Assembly (NCBI RefSeq): GCF_900103285.1
Contig: NZ_FNGS01000001.1
Span: 675,515-739,514, forward strand
Length of the DNA stretch: 64,000 nt
Origin: Siphonobacter aquaeclarae
GTDB lineage: Bacteria > Bacteroidota > Bacteroidia > Cytophagales > Spirosomataceae
Reading direction: 5' to 3'
The first letter of the stretch is position 1, and each line of letters begins with the position of its first letter. The position numbers were made by a program, and so were the translations under genes. Positions 53,007-60,849 of the stretch are shown in pieces. Below the pieces are notes generated by a model. It searched no databases and was not told where the DNA came from. It saw nothing but the letters and a program-made list of their open reading frames with translations.

Positions 53007-54470
53007 CTACTTCTTTTTACTACGGGTGGTAATCTGAATCCAGTCTTCCGTCAACCCCGCCGATTTGTTTTCCCGGCAGGTCAGTATCTCGTTCATCGCC
53101 TGGAGGGAGCCGACAAAAATCCGGTAGCCGCCTTCCTCCCGCACATACCCGCGCCGGTCGGGCCGGGTCGGCAGGGGACAGAACCCTTCCTCCGAGGCAT
53201 AAGCCAGCAGGTATTCCGTTCCGAACGGCGCTGCGCAGACAAACTGATCTCCCGGCGCGACCGTCACCAGCTGGCCGGCTTTCCCCGGCGAAACCAGAAA
53301 ATCTTCTTCCAGAATCGTCTGCGTACCATCAGCAAGACGGTAGACGAGGCGGACGTGGCAGGGGCGGTTGGCCCGCAGCTGTATCTTCATGCTCTGCCCC
53401 TCCCAGTACTCGACGCCGCTACGGCCACGATCCGTTAGCAGCTCCAGTTGCAGCGGTGTCGCCTGAGGTGCGACGAGGCGTTTCAACGTATCCCGGACGC
53501 TTTCCACTTTGCCGAAATCCTCCGGCCGGAGCGTCAGTTTTTCCGACGCCAGCCAGCTCAGGGGCAGCTCGTCGTTCAAACCGGAGGCGACGTTGATACC
53601 CTGGCCCATGTCAGTCAGGTCAAAGCGGATGCGCAGGTTGTTGACTTCCTCCGCATAATCACCCCGGAGGCGCAATGCGGCAGTATCTGAAAGGGTCAGT
53701 CCGTTTTTGGGAAGCGCCGCACGTAAAGTTGCGGCCAGGCGATCCGACAGGGCATCGTTGATACCGCAATTCCGGTACGTAAACCGTTCCAACCGGATGG
53801 CCCTGCCATTGGCAAAACGCCGGATCACGTCGGAAAGCCGGTCGATGACGGCGGGCAGTTCTACGTTTCGCTGCGCAGACAGTTCTTCTTTTCCGGGAAG
53901 TGGTACGGCGTCGTCCGGTATATGGTCTACCCGCACCATTCCCGCAATCCGAAAGTCCAGGAATACGCGCAGCGCCGAATGATGGACGAACTGAACGCGG
54001 TACTCCACCAGATTTGAGAACCGGAAGGGTTTGTCCTGTGTGTCGGTCCCCGCCAGGGTTTTTCGTATGTAAAAGTTGACATACGGCTCTCCGGCCGGCG
54101 TTTTTCCGAGGCGATAACGGGCCTCCGCCCAGTCAAAGTGGTTTGTTACCGGCCGTCCTCCCGAAAAAATGCGGCAGTCCTTTACGTACTCTGCGAGGGT
54201 GGTGTTCGGGTTTTGGGAACTACGAAATTCATTGAATATCAAGACGTCTTTACTCCGGAACGCGTCTCGGAGCATCCCTTCCAGCTGTGGCTCCAGCGCT
54301 TCAAACGGCTGGTGTACTTCGTAATGCGTCAGAATTTCCAGGTTGGTAAAATACCGGTCTTCCAGCAGTTTGCGCGTGCTCCGCGCAAGGGTAGCCTGGT
54401 CGGACGGAGTGAACGTCTGCGCCATAACCGGCAACGCCAGCAACCAGAAAAGACAAATTCGTCGTATCAT
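53007..54470 (-). CDS. Secreted DUF4384-domain protein
   Basis: 487 residues with signal peptide IRRICLFWLLALPVMAQ. A DUF4384-like domain occupies about 352-435 (EYWEGQSMKIQLRANRPCHV, LVYRLADGTQTILEEDF); this domain often accompanies caspase-like proteases in bacteria. The N-terminal 150 residues (LEDRYFTNLEILTHYEVHQP, FNEFRSSQNPNTTLAEYVKD) resemble in layout the unknown proteins encoded at 56261-57827. The middle (about 200-340) has no domain I can name. It starts 1 base downstream of the papain/DUF4384 gene stop, so the two are cotranscribed. Confidence 0.8.
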   Translation of the reverse strand: MIRRICLFWLLALPVMAQTFTPSDQATLARSTRKLLEDRYFTNLEILTHYEVHQPFEALEPQLEGMLRDAFRSKDVLIFNEFRSSQNPNTTLAEYVKDCRIFSGGRPVTNHFDWAEARYRLGKTPAGEPYVNFYIRKTLAGTDTQDKPFRFSNLVEYRVQFVHHSALRVFLDFRIAGMVRVDHIPDDAVPLPGKEELSAQRNVELPAVIDRLSDVIRRFANGRAIRLERFTYRNCGINDALSDRLAATLRAALPKNGLTLSDTAALRLRGDYAEEVNNLRIRFDLTDMGQGINVASGLNDELPLSWLASEKLTLRPEDFGKVESVRDTLKRLVAPQATPLQLELLTDRGRSGVEYWEGQSMKIQLRANRPCHVRLVYRLADGTQTILEEDFLVSPGKAGQLVTVAPGDQFVCAAPFGTEYLLAYASEEGFCPLPTRPDRRGYVREEGGYRIFVGSLQAMNEILTCRENKSAGLTEDWIQITTRSKKK

Positions 54471-54471
54471 A

Positions 54472-55794
54472 TCACAAATGCCGGATGGCGACTACCAGCG
54501 GGACAATCGCCTGTTTTCCATCGGTTTCAAATACCGGCTGATCGGATTCATACCGGGCAGCTACCGGACCGGTAACCTTCTGCAGCCGCTCTGAAACGGA
54601 GCCTTTCTCCGATTGCAAACGAGTCATTATTTCGTTGATATTCAATTCCTTTTGCGAAAAAAGAACAATCAGGTAGTCTGTTCCGGGTGTTTGATCGAGG
54701 ACAATGGAGCGTGTTTCAGAGGGATAGACGACCGTGGTATTCCGTCCGAGCAGTGCGCTGACTCCGTCCCGGTCGGGAAACAACCGGTTGATATGTCCGG
54801 TTGAGTCGGTACCGAGCGCGTAAACATACACCTGCTGCGAATTGGATACGTACAATTTGAACTTCGTCCCGGAACCAAAAGACTCGCTGGCCCGGTAAAA
54901 TCCGCCCGTTTGTGCATCTGTCCGTGTAGTTTCCATTCGTTTGCCATCGGCGGTAAGCAACCGCATCGACCCCTTTACCGGCTGAACAATTTCCGGAAAT
55001 GCCTGAAATGCTTCGCGCACAAACCGGGCCAGGTCCTTGTACCGTACCCAGCAGTAGCCCTTGTCAGCCCAGCCCGATCCCCAGGAGTTGATCACGCGGA
55101 ATGCCCCGCCGAACCGGTCGTCGTCATACCCAACCACACACAACGCATGGCCCGGCGCGGCTGACGGAACTTCACCCGGCGCAAGCTCCCATACGTCCCG
55201 CGTGATGAAGAACGAAAATGGCGTTTCCATGCCAATGACGACGGGGTAGCCTTCACTCAGCGCCTTCTTCATTGTCGCGATCCGGTACGCGGCGGGCGCC
55301 TTTTCTCCAAACAGGCGGATGACATCCCCGATGCGGTGCGGAGACGCCTGCGGGTCCAGCTCGCCTTCCGGCATACCGCAGTTCGGATAGGGAAACGCGT
55401 CATACGGCAGCGCGCCTGTCTTTTTCAGCAGGTAGAGGGCGTCGGCCAGACGGGCTCCCTTGAGGCAGGCAAGATCGTCAGGCGATTTGATCTTTTCGTA
55501 CGTGTAACTGGGGGAAAAAAGCGCAGGTTTTCCGGTGATACTCTGGAGAATAGACCGGAGATAGTACGTTGTCGCGAAAGCAACGCAGGTACTGTAGTCT
55601 TCCTGGTTCATCACCGGAGGACAATATTCTTCGTAGGACACTTTGCGCGGAAGTGTTGTGCCTTTAGCGACGACGGCCTTTACGGGTACTTTTTCGTATC
55701 CGGCCGGATCAAAAAGCAGACCTGTCGGGTACCGTTGCTGCGCTCCTGCGGCGGCAGAAGCGAGCAAGAGGGCAATCCATAGATATTTTTTCAT
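54472..55794 (-). CDS. Secreted papain-like protease fused to a DUF4384-like domain
   Basis: Exported 440-residue protease with signal peptide KKYLWIALLLASAAAGAQQ. The papain catalytic set is present: Gln64 and Cys70 in PPVMNQEDYSTCVAFATTYY, His216 in APGHALCVVGYDDD and Asn236 in VINSWGSGWADKGYCW. After about residue 285 a second domain follows (GSGTKFKLYVSNSQQVYVYA, LGTDSTGHINRLFPD), resembling DUF4384, ending with IVPLVVAIRHL. The mature N-terminus resembles that of the plus-strand protease at 51597. Its ATG overlaps the stop of the upstream gene by 4 bases. It lies in one unit with two caspase-like genes, so two unrelated cysteine protease folds are produced together. Confidence 0.92.
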   Translation of the reverse strand: MKKYLWIALLLASAAAGAQQRYPTGLLFDPAGYEKVPVKAVVAKGTTLPRKVSYEEYCPPVMNQEDYSTCVAFATTYYLRSILQSITGKPALFSPSYTYEKIKSPDDLACLKGARLADALYLLKKTGALPYDAFPYPNCGMPEGELDPQASPHRIGDVIRLFGEKAPAAYRIATMKKALSEGYPVVIGMETPFSFFITRDVWELAPGEVPSAAPGHALCVVGYDDDRFGGAFRVINSWGSGWADKGYCWVRYKDLARFVREAFQAFPEIVQPVKGSMRLLTADGKRMETTRTDAQTGGFYRASESFGSGTKFKLYVSNSQQVYVYALGTDSTGHINRLFPDRDGVSALLGRNTTVVYPSETRSIVLDQTPGTDYLIVLFSQKELNINEIMTRLQSEKGSVSERLQKVTGPVAARYESDQPVFETDGKQAIVPLVVAIRHL

Positions 55795-56258
55795 AGTCCT
55801 TTGACTTTCAGTTCGTAAATCCGCCAGGAATCTGGCGTAGTATCGGTGACAGGCATACGTACTTCGGTACGGGTATTCGTTACGGGAAGGCCGTTCCGGA
55901 ATGTCCGGACATCGAAATACACCGTAGCGAGGGCCGTGTAGCCGCCCTTTTCGTCTTTTCGAATATCGCGGAAGTGGATCACCTTTGCCGACAGCAGGCG
56001 GTAGCGTACGCCGGCGCGTCGTTTCAGCAAAAACTGCTCGCCCGGAAGCCAGGTTTCCGACCCGTTTGGCTGCTGGATTACGACATAGCCGGAAGGAACA
56101 AACAACTGCCGGAAGCGCTCAGGCTGCTTCGGCGCCGCGTGCATCAACTCCAGGGCGGTTTCTACTTTTCGGTCGATGGGTAGGGTGGCCTCCTGCCAGG
56201 CAGGGATTCCCTGACAACCAAGCCACAGGAGCCAGCTGGCCATTTTCATAGACACCAT
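55791..56258 (-). CDS. Unknown secreted protein
   Basis: 155 residues with a short signal-like N-terminus (VSMKMASWLLWLGCQGIPA), which might instead be a lipoprotein signal given the Cys after WLG. The remainder (ATLPIDRKVETALELMHAAP, YVVIQQPNGSETWLPGEQFL, YTALATVYFDVRTFRNGLPV) suggests helices followed by a curved sheet, as in NTF2-like domains. No active-site motif. I do not recognise the family. The ATG at 56258 sits 2 bases after the upstream gene's stop; ATG at 56249 is also possible. It is coupled at its 3' end to the papain/DUF4384 gene. Confidence 0.7.
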   Translation of the reverse strand: MVSMKMASWLLWLGCQGIPAWQEATLPIDRKVETALELMHAAPKQPERFRQLFVPSGYVVIQQPNGSETWLPGEQFLLKRRAGVRYRLLSAKVIHFRDIRKDEKGGYTALATVYFDVRTFRNGLPVTNTRTEVRMPVTDTTPDSWRIYELKVKGL

Positions 56259-56260
56259 CG

Positions 56261-57208
56261 TTAAAAGTCCAGCACCACATTGGCAATCTCCACCGGGTCT
56301 CCGGGCCGGCGCCCGTCGGGTAGTTTTCGGGTACTTTGCTGCCTCGACGCACATTCCGGATAGGCATCCCGCCAGGAAGTCACTCCCTGAAAGGCCAGGA
56401 AGTCGGCATTGAGGCTGCCATCGCGGTCGATGTAATAATTGCCCGACTGGCGAATATCCAACCGCTTGATCTCCAATCCCGCAGCCCGTTCGGGTGCGAG
56501 CCGGAGCGCAGCGATTTCATGCAGGGACCGGCGCTCTCCCGAAACCTGGCAGCAGGCGGCATCCAACGGAAGCCAGCGGCTGAAAAGGTCCAGGATTTCC
56601 CGCCGGCGCGTGGCGCCGGTCGCTTCCGACACCAGTTCGCGGAGAAGTACGGCGAATTCGGTATATACTTCTTTCAACCGCTTTCCGGAAAGGGGTTCCC
56701 GAAAACCGGTACCCAACCCCCGGATGTCTTCGATCACACAGGATTTCCCTTTGATTCTCAGCGTAAACATCTGATTTTCACAAAAATCCACCTTTGTTTT
56801 GGTAGCTGCCTGCAGGCCGTGCAATCGAACCGACGCGACGAAAACGACCGAGTCCCGGCTGGTAACCGGTTGATCGAGTCGGAGGGAGTCGAGGCGGTAC
56901 GAAAATCCTTCCCAGAAAAAGCCGGGTAATTGAGCGAGCCATTGCCCCGCCGGAAGTTGCGGCAGGGTATTCCGGTAGCTGTCTGCCGGCTGAAGTACGT
57001 CGGGGACGGGCATGTCGGCAGCAGAAAACCAGTTTTCCAGGATTTCCCGACGGCGTGCGTCCACCGGACGTCCGCCCGGAGATGGATTCAGCGTGTTGAC
57101 GGCGGCACTATAGCGCCTGAGGCAGTCCAGACCTTGTTTTTCGGGGTCTCCGAAGCCCTGCCAACCTTGCTGCGCCAATGCGATCCAGATAACCCATCGA
57201 TAGATCAT
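56261..57208 (-). CDS. Unknown exported protein with two similar halves
   Basis: 315 residues with a signal-like start (IYRWVIWIALAQQGWQG). I do not recognise the family. Two stretches look alike: DARRREILENWFSAADMPVP (about 50-69) and ATRRREILDLFSRWLPLDAA (about 196-215), each followed by beta-rich sequence, suggesting a duplicated domain. A similar opening occurs in the next upstream gene product (PVRELAIENALLLFLPDARM). Several Cys are present (FCENQM, DAACCQVS). No catalytic motif. It lies 2 bases before the gene at 55791 and 7 bases after the gene at 57216, deep in the operon. Confidence 0.7.
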   Translation of the reverse strand: MIYRWVIWIALAQQGWQGFGDPEKQGLDCLRRYSAAVNTLNPSPGGRPVDARRREILENWFSAADMPVPDVLQPADSYRNTLPQLPAGQWLAQLPGFFWEGFSYRLDSLRLDQPVTSRDSVVFVASVRLHGLQAATKTKVDFCENQMFTLRIKGKSCVIEDIRGLGTGFREPLSGKRLKEVYTEFAVLLRELVSEATGATRRREILDLFSRWLPLDAACCQVSGERRSLHEIAALRLAPERAAGLEIKRLDIRQSGNYYIDRDGSLNADFLAFQGVTSWRDAYPECASRQQSTRKLPDGRRPGDPVEIANVVLDF

Positions 57209-57215
57209 AGGAAGG

Positions 57216-57827
57216 TCACTTGGGAGTGGCTGGTTGAATCTCGGCTACCCGTACATTGCCGAGCAGTACGGTCCAGCGGTTTTCCTCGTAGAACGGATCC
57301 TTGCGGTTACGCAGATCCACGTTCATCTTTTTCACAGTTTTGTCTTCGTACCGGATCGTACCGCCGTTTCCCTGAAAATGCTGGAAATAGGTGGCCGTCG
57401 TCTCATATCCCGCCTGGGTTTTCTGCCAGTCCCCTACCAGTGCCAGGTCGTAGAAGGTGATGGATACGTCGAAGTACTTTTTGTCGAGGTTTTTCAGGCG
57501 ACGGAGGTATACGCTCAGCGGGTATTCACGGACGAGCATGTTTGTCTTGATGGTTCCTACTTCCATGCGCGCGTCCGGCAGGAACAGCAGAAGGGCATTT
57601 TCGATGGCCAGCTCGCGGACAGGGCCGGCCTGTTTCGGGTCGGCGATGACGCTGAGGTACTTCTGAAACTCGGCCACCTTCTGATGGGTCAGTTCCTGAA
57701 AATCACGCAATTGCTGTTCGCTGAGTTTGTCTTCCTCCACCACCAGGTTTTTATCAACCGGAAGCAAAGACTGGCCTGAGGCGGAAAGGGACCAGCATAA
57801 TCCCAGCAGGCAGAAAAACCTTTTCAT
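57216..57827 (-). CDS. Unknown secreted protein, possible NTF2-like fold
   Basis: 203 residues with signal peptide KRFFCLLGLCWSLSASGQ. Helical first half (LSEQQLRDFQELTHQKVAEF, AGPVRELAIENALLLFLPDA), then strands (KYFDVSITFYDLALVGDW, GGTIRYEDKTVKKMNVDLRN, WTVLLGNVRVAEIQPA). This helix-then-sheet pattern resembles a group of unannotated Bacteroidota secreted proteins and the adjacent products of the operon. No catalytic residues can be assigned. The gap of 74 bases to the upstream caspase gene is the largest within the unit. Confidence 0.7.
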   Translation of the reverse strand: MKRFFCLLGLCWSLSASGQSLLPVDKNLVVEEDKLSEQQLRDFQELTHQKVAEFQKYLSVIADPKQAGPVRELAIENALLLFLPDARMEVGTIKTNMLVREYPLSVYLRRLKNLDKKYFDVSITFYDLALVGDWQKTQAGYETTATYFQHFQGNGGTIRYEDKTVKKMNVDLRNRKDPFYEENRWTVLLGNVRVAEIQPATPK

Positions 57828-57901
57828 AATGCTTGTTTCGATTCGGAGAGACGTTACATCCTGTCCAGCTATGACCGGGGCAGGCCTGAGGTTATCGCTT
57901 T

Positions 57902-58984
57902 TTACCAGATTTCCTGAATCGCGACGGTGCGGAGGACTTTTCCGTCGACCGTCGACAATCGCTCGATCAGGTTCACCTGCCGGATTTTGTCAGCGTTCAG
58001 GTACAGACGGCGGGCCACCTGTTCGATCGGCTGTACTTCTCCGAGCGTATTATTGACATAGATATTCACCCGCGCTTTTTCGGTGAAATACCTGCGCGTA
58101 TCCGTTACGAGGCCAAAGCGTTTGGTATCCGGAATATCCGTATTGATCAGGGAATTGAGGTACCGGCTGATTTCAGGGAAATTTACCGGAGACGGAGACG
58201 GCTCAGCGCCTGCCAGTCGCACGCGGTACAGCGATTTCTTCTCCCGGGTAGCCGAATGCCGCCCGAGCCGCGCCTGGGTATCCGACAGCAGCGCTTCCCA
58301 GGTAGGATTACCGGCAAACCGCGTCGCGGTTTCCAGCGCTTCCGTAAACGATCGCGTATAGAAGCTACCGGAATCCGGGTGGGCGCTCGATTGCTGCGGA
58401 GGCTGGCTGCTGGCAATCAGGATATCTCCGGCAGGAATCCGGAACAGACGGCGGTAGCTGGCGTTGAGGGAATCGTCGGTCAGGTTGAGTCCGCGGATCA
58501 TGGGTTTGCGGCTCACCATTCCACGGGTACTCGTCAGCAGGTCGTTGCAGCAATCGCCGAGCGAAATACACAACCGCGGCTTTTTGGCGCGCAGTCGTTC
58601 ATGAATCGCTGACAGCTCGGGGTTTCGCCGGATGTTCTTTTTATCGACATGCAGGATCGGAAAACGATCCGCCCGCCCCGCGACATTGTAGCCGTGCCCG
58701 GTGTAATAAAAAAACACCACGTCATCCGGCGCAATCCGCAGGGAATCAAGCACTTTTTCCAGCTCATTCACCGTAAAAAAATCCCGGGAAATAACTTTTT
58801 CGCTGAGTTGGAAGCCGATGGCCGACGAGATCTGCTCAAACTGCCGGTGCATCACTTCCAGGTCGCGCTCGCAGGCGCCCGAAAGGAGTTCGTCACGCGT
58901 GTCCGCCATCAGCAGGGCATGAAAGGTCTGCCCGTGCGCGGACAGACCTATGCTCATTAACAGGCACAAAGCCAGTTTTTTCAT
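57902..58984 (-). CDS. Secreted caspase-like protease (C14 family) 2
   Basis: Exported protease of 360 residues with signal peptide KKLALCLLMSIGLSAHGQ. The catalytic dyad of clan CD proteases is visible: His97 in DDVVFFYYTGHGYNVAG and Cys145 in PRLCISLGDCCNDLL. The catalytic domain fills about 20-250 (FHALLMADTRDELLSGACER at its start, ILIASSQPPQQSSAHPDSG after the Cys). The C-terminal 110 residues (TDTRRYFTEKARVNIYVNNT, RLYLNADKIRQVNLIERL) are not assigned. Its ATG overlaps the stop of the first caspase gene by 4 bases. The two caspase-like proteins are only distantly similar, so they are not a recent duplication. Confidence 0.88.
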   Translation of the reverse strand: MKKLALCLLMSIGLSAHGQTFHALLMADTRDELLSGACERDLEVMHRQFEQISSAIGFQLSEKVISRDFFTVNELEKVLDSLRIAPDDVVFFYYTGHGYNVAGRADRFPILHVDKKNIRRNPELSAIHERLRAKKPRLCISLGDCCNDLLTSTRGMVSRKPMIRGLNLTDDSLNASYRRLFRIPAGDILIASSQPPQQSSAHPDSGSFYTRSFTEALETATRFAGNPTWEALLSDTQARLGRHSATREKKSLYRVRLAGAEPSPSPVNFPEISRYLNSLINTDIPDTKRFGLVTDTRRYFTEKARVNIYVNNTLGEVQPIEQVARRLYLNADKIRQVNLIERLSTVDGKVLRTVAIQEIW

Positions 58985-60093
58985 TGCCCGGAGGGGTTAA
59001 ACATGAATTTTCCCCGAAGACGCCCTTCCATGTAAGGCGGCTGATGAAAGCCCCGCTTTTCCAGGCCCATGTCGATCCGGTTGATGAGTTCGACGATGTC
59101 CTGATTCGGGGTATTGAGGTGCCGGATCAGCTCGCTGGTGAAAAGGCCGTTTTCCTGATCGCCGTCCTGTGCCGGCTTGCCCGGCTCAGTCGCGTAGATG
59201 ATCAGCGTGCCGACGGGCGGATTCGTGGTTGCGTATAGCTGATCCGTTCCGCCGCGGGTCCAGGACCGGTACGGATTGTTCCGGCATGCGTCCCAGAATA
59301 CCAGGTTGGAGCCGTTTTTGTTGGCATCCTCCATGCGGTCGATGATCTGCCGCAGGGGATAGCAATCATAGCGGACGTCGGACTCGCTGGCCGGCGTCGC
59401 GTCCACCGGCTGCAGGTAGTTGTTGCCCTCCACCATCAGACCGTGCCCGGCGTAGAAAAACAGGCTGACAGACCGGTCCGTGAGGTTTGCGACGTAGGCG
59501 TCAATGGTCTTACGAAGCTCCTTATGCGACTGATTTTCAGTCAGCGTGACAACAAACCCGAGTTTTTCGAGCTGTTCGCGGACGGCACGTCCGTCATTGA
59601 CCGGATTCTTCAGCGGATACTTGGAATAGTTCGCATTGGAGACGATCAACGCATATCGTTTTTGAACAACAGGGCCGCTGGCAACTACCGGAGCATTGTA
59701 GGTTATGTACCGGGATTCGGACGTCGTCGTTCCGCCGGCATTTGTCGCCTGAAAACGAACTTCGTTCAATCCGGGTACGAGTGCGAGCTCGGTCGAAAAC
59801 TCGTCCCCGCAGGTCACTTTTTTGAACCCGCGCTGGGCGCTGCCGACCGGCCGACCGTTCAGGACAAAGTGTGATTGCTGAAGATCAGCGCCTTGTACGC
59901 ACACACGGACGACCAGCGTCGGTTTTTCAATCGACTGGCGCTCCTGTACCGGATTTTGCCAGACTACTACCGGCGCGGGAAGGGTCACCTTGACCGGCGT
60001 CCAGCCGCTCACCGAAACCTTTGGATCTTTTTGCTGGGCGCCGGCGCCAACCGCCATCAGGCCGGCCAATACGGCAAACAGGTATTTTTTCAT
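58981..60093 (-). CDS. Secreted caspase-like protease (C14 family) 1 with N-terminal beta domain
   Basis: Exported protease of 370 residues with signal peptide KKYLFAVLAGLMAVGAGAQ. An Ig-like beta domain occupies about 40-135 (LVVRVCVQGADLQQSHFVLN, VPGLNEVRFQATNAGGTT). The caspase domain follows at about 145-365: YALIVSNANYSKYPLKNPVN, His217 in SLFFYAGHGLMVEGNNY and Cys270 in SNLVFWDACRNNPY. The His/Cys dyad is intact, and the substrate-pocket region matches bacterial metacaspase-like C14 proteins. It lies 12 bases after the membrane protein gene and overlaps the second caspase gene. Caspase-type proteases are best known inside cells; two with export signals in one unit is unusual. Confidence 0.92.
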   Translation of the reverse strand: MKKYLFAVLAGLMAVGAGAQQKDPKVSVSGWTPVKVTLPAPVVVWQNPVQERQSIEKPTLVVRVCVQGADLQQSHFVLNGRPVGSAQRGFKKVTCGDEFSTELALVPGLNEVRFQATNAGGTTTSESRYITYNAPVVASGPVVQKRYALIVSNANYSKYPLKNPVNDGRAVREQLEKLGFVVTLTENQSHKELRKTIDAYVANLTDRSVSLFFYAGHGLMVEGNNYLQPVDATPASESDVRYDCYPLRQIIDRMEDANKNGSNLVFWDACRNNPYRSWTRGGTDQLYATTNPPVGTLIIYATEPGKPAQDGDQENGLFTSELIRHLNTPNQDIVELINRIDMGLEKRGFHQPPYMEGRLRGKFMFNPSGQ

Positions 60094-60105
60094 GTTCGAC
60101 GTGGC

Positions 60106-60849
60106 TTAAAACGTAACCCGGTAGGCAACTACCGGCGTATTTCCGATATACTGCAGGGACACCTGGCTGCGCTGCTGTTTCTGGTTGCGGATTCCTTTGA
60201 TCAGGGTGTAGATCACGTCGGAAGCCATCACCGCTGCTGCGCCGCGGATAGCCCAGACATACTGGTTGTTCAGACGGTTGGCCTCGTCGTAGTGCGGAAC
60301 CGCATTTTTCTCGTAAGGTTCTGACTGGTAGAGGTTGTATTCTTTGTCGGATTTCCCTTTCTGAATCAACCCGAAGGCAATCAGGCCGCCATAGGCAACG
60401 GTAATGAGCGGTCGCAGGCCGATTTTATGTCCCGGCTGCACCATGATATTCCCGAGGCCCGGCACGAGAACGGACAACAGCGCGTTGGCCGGACCGCCTC
60501 CCGGTTTGGGCGGGCGGACGACCTCATGTACACCGACAAAAGCACGGATATCGCCGTTGAGCTGGACATTATCGAGTACATAGTCCCAGTAGATCGTTTT
60601 GCCGGTTCCGGGGGTGAGGTTTCGGCCGACGTCCCCCGTGACGGTCTTCAGCGGCAGAATTCCCTTCGACCGGCTTTCGATCTGCAGGTAAACCGAGTCC
60701 CGGGGTATGATTCCGGTGACGTCGTAGGTCACTTTAACGCGTTGCGCGTCGGTTTCTACTTTGATATTGGAAACAGCCGTTTGCGCGGCGGCACTACCCA
60801 GGCTACCCAGCCAGATCAGCGCGATGAGGAGACGATTGGAGAGGGTCAT
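60106..60849 (-). CDS. Exported membrane protein with beta-sandwich and two C-terminal membrane segments
   Basis: 247 residues. A signal peptide (TLSNRLLIALIWLGSLGSAAAQ) leads to an Ig-like beta-sandwich (about 25-105: VSNIKVETDAQRVKVTYDVT, SVYLQIESRSKGILPLKTVT, KTIYWDYVLDNVQLNG). Then ALLSVLVPGLGNIMVQPGHK begins a DUF5683-like membrane region with hydrophobic segments at about 140-155 and 200-220. The layout suggests periplasmic sensing or anchoring beside the caspases. The start at 60849 is chosen because its ATGA overlaps the stop of the preceding lipoprotein gene. Confidence 0.72.
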   Translation of the reverse strand: MTLSNRLLIALIWLGSLGSAAAQTAVSNIKVETDAQRVKVTYDVTGIIPRDSVYLQIESRSKGILPLKTVTGDVGRNLTPGTGKTIYWDYVLDNVQLNGDIRAFVGVHEVVRPPKPGGGPANALLSVLVPGLGNIMVQPGHKIGLRPLITVAYGGLIAFGLIQKGKSDKEYNLYQSEPYEKNAVPHYDEANRLNNQYVWAIRGAAAVMASDVIYTLIKGIRNQKQQRSQVSLQYIGNTPVVAYRVTF

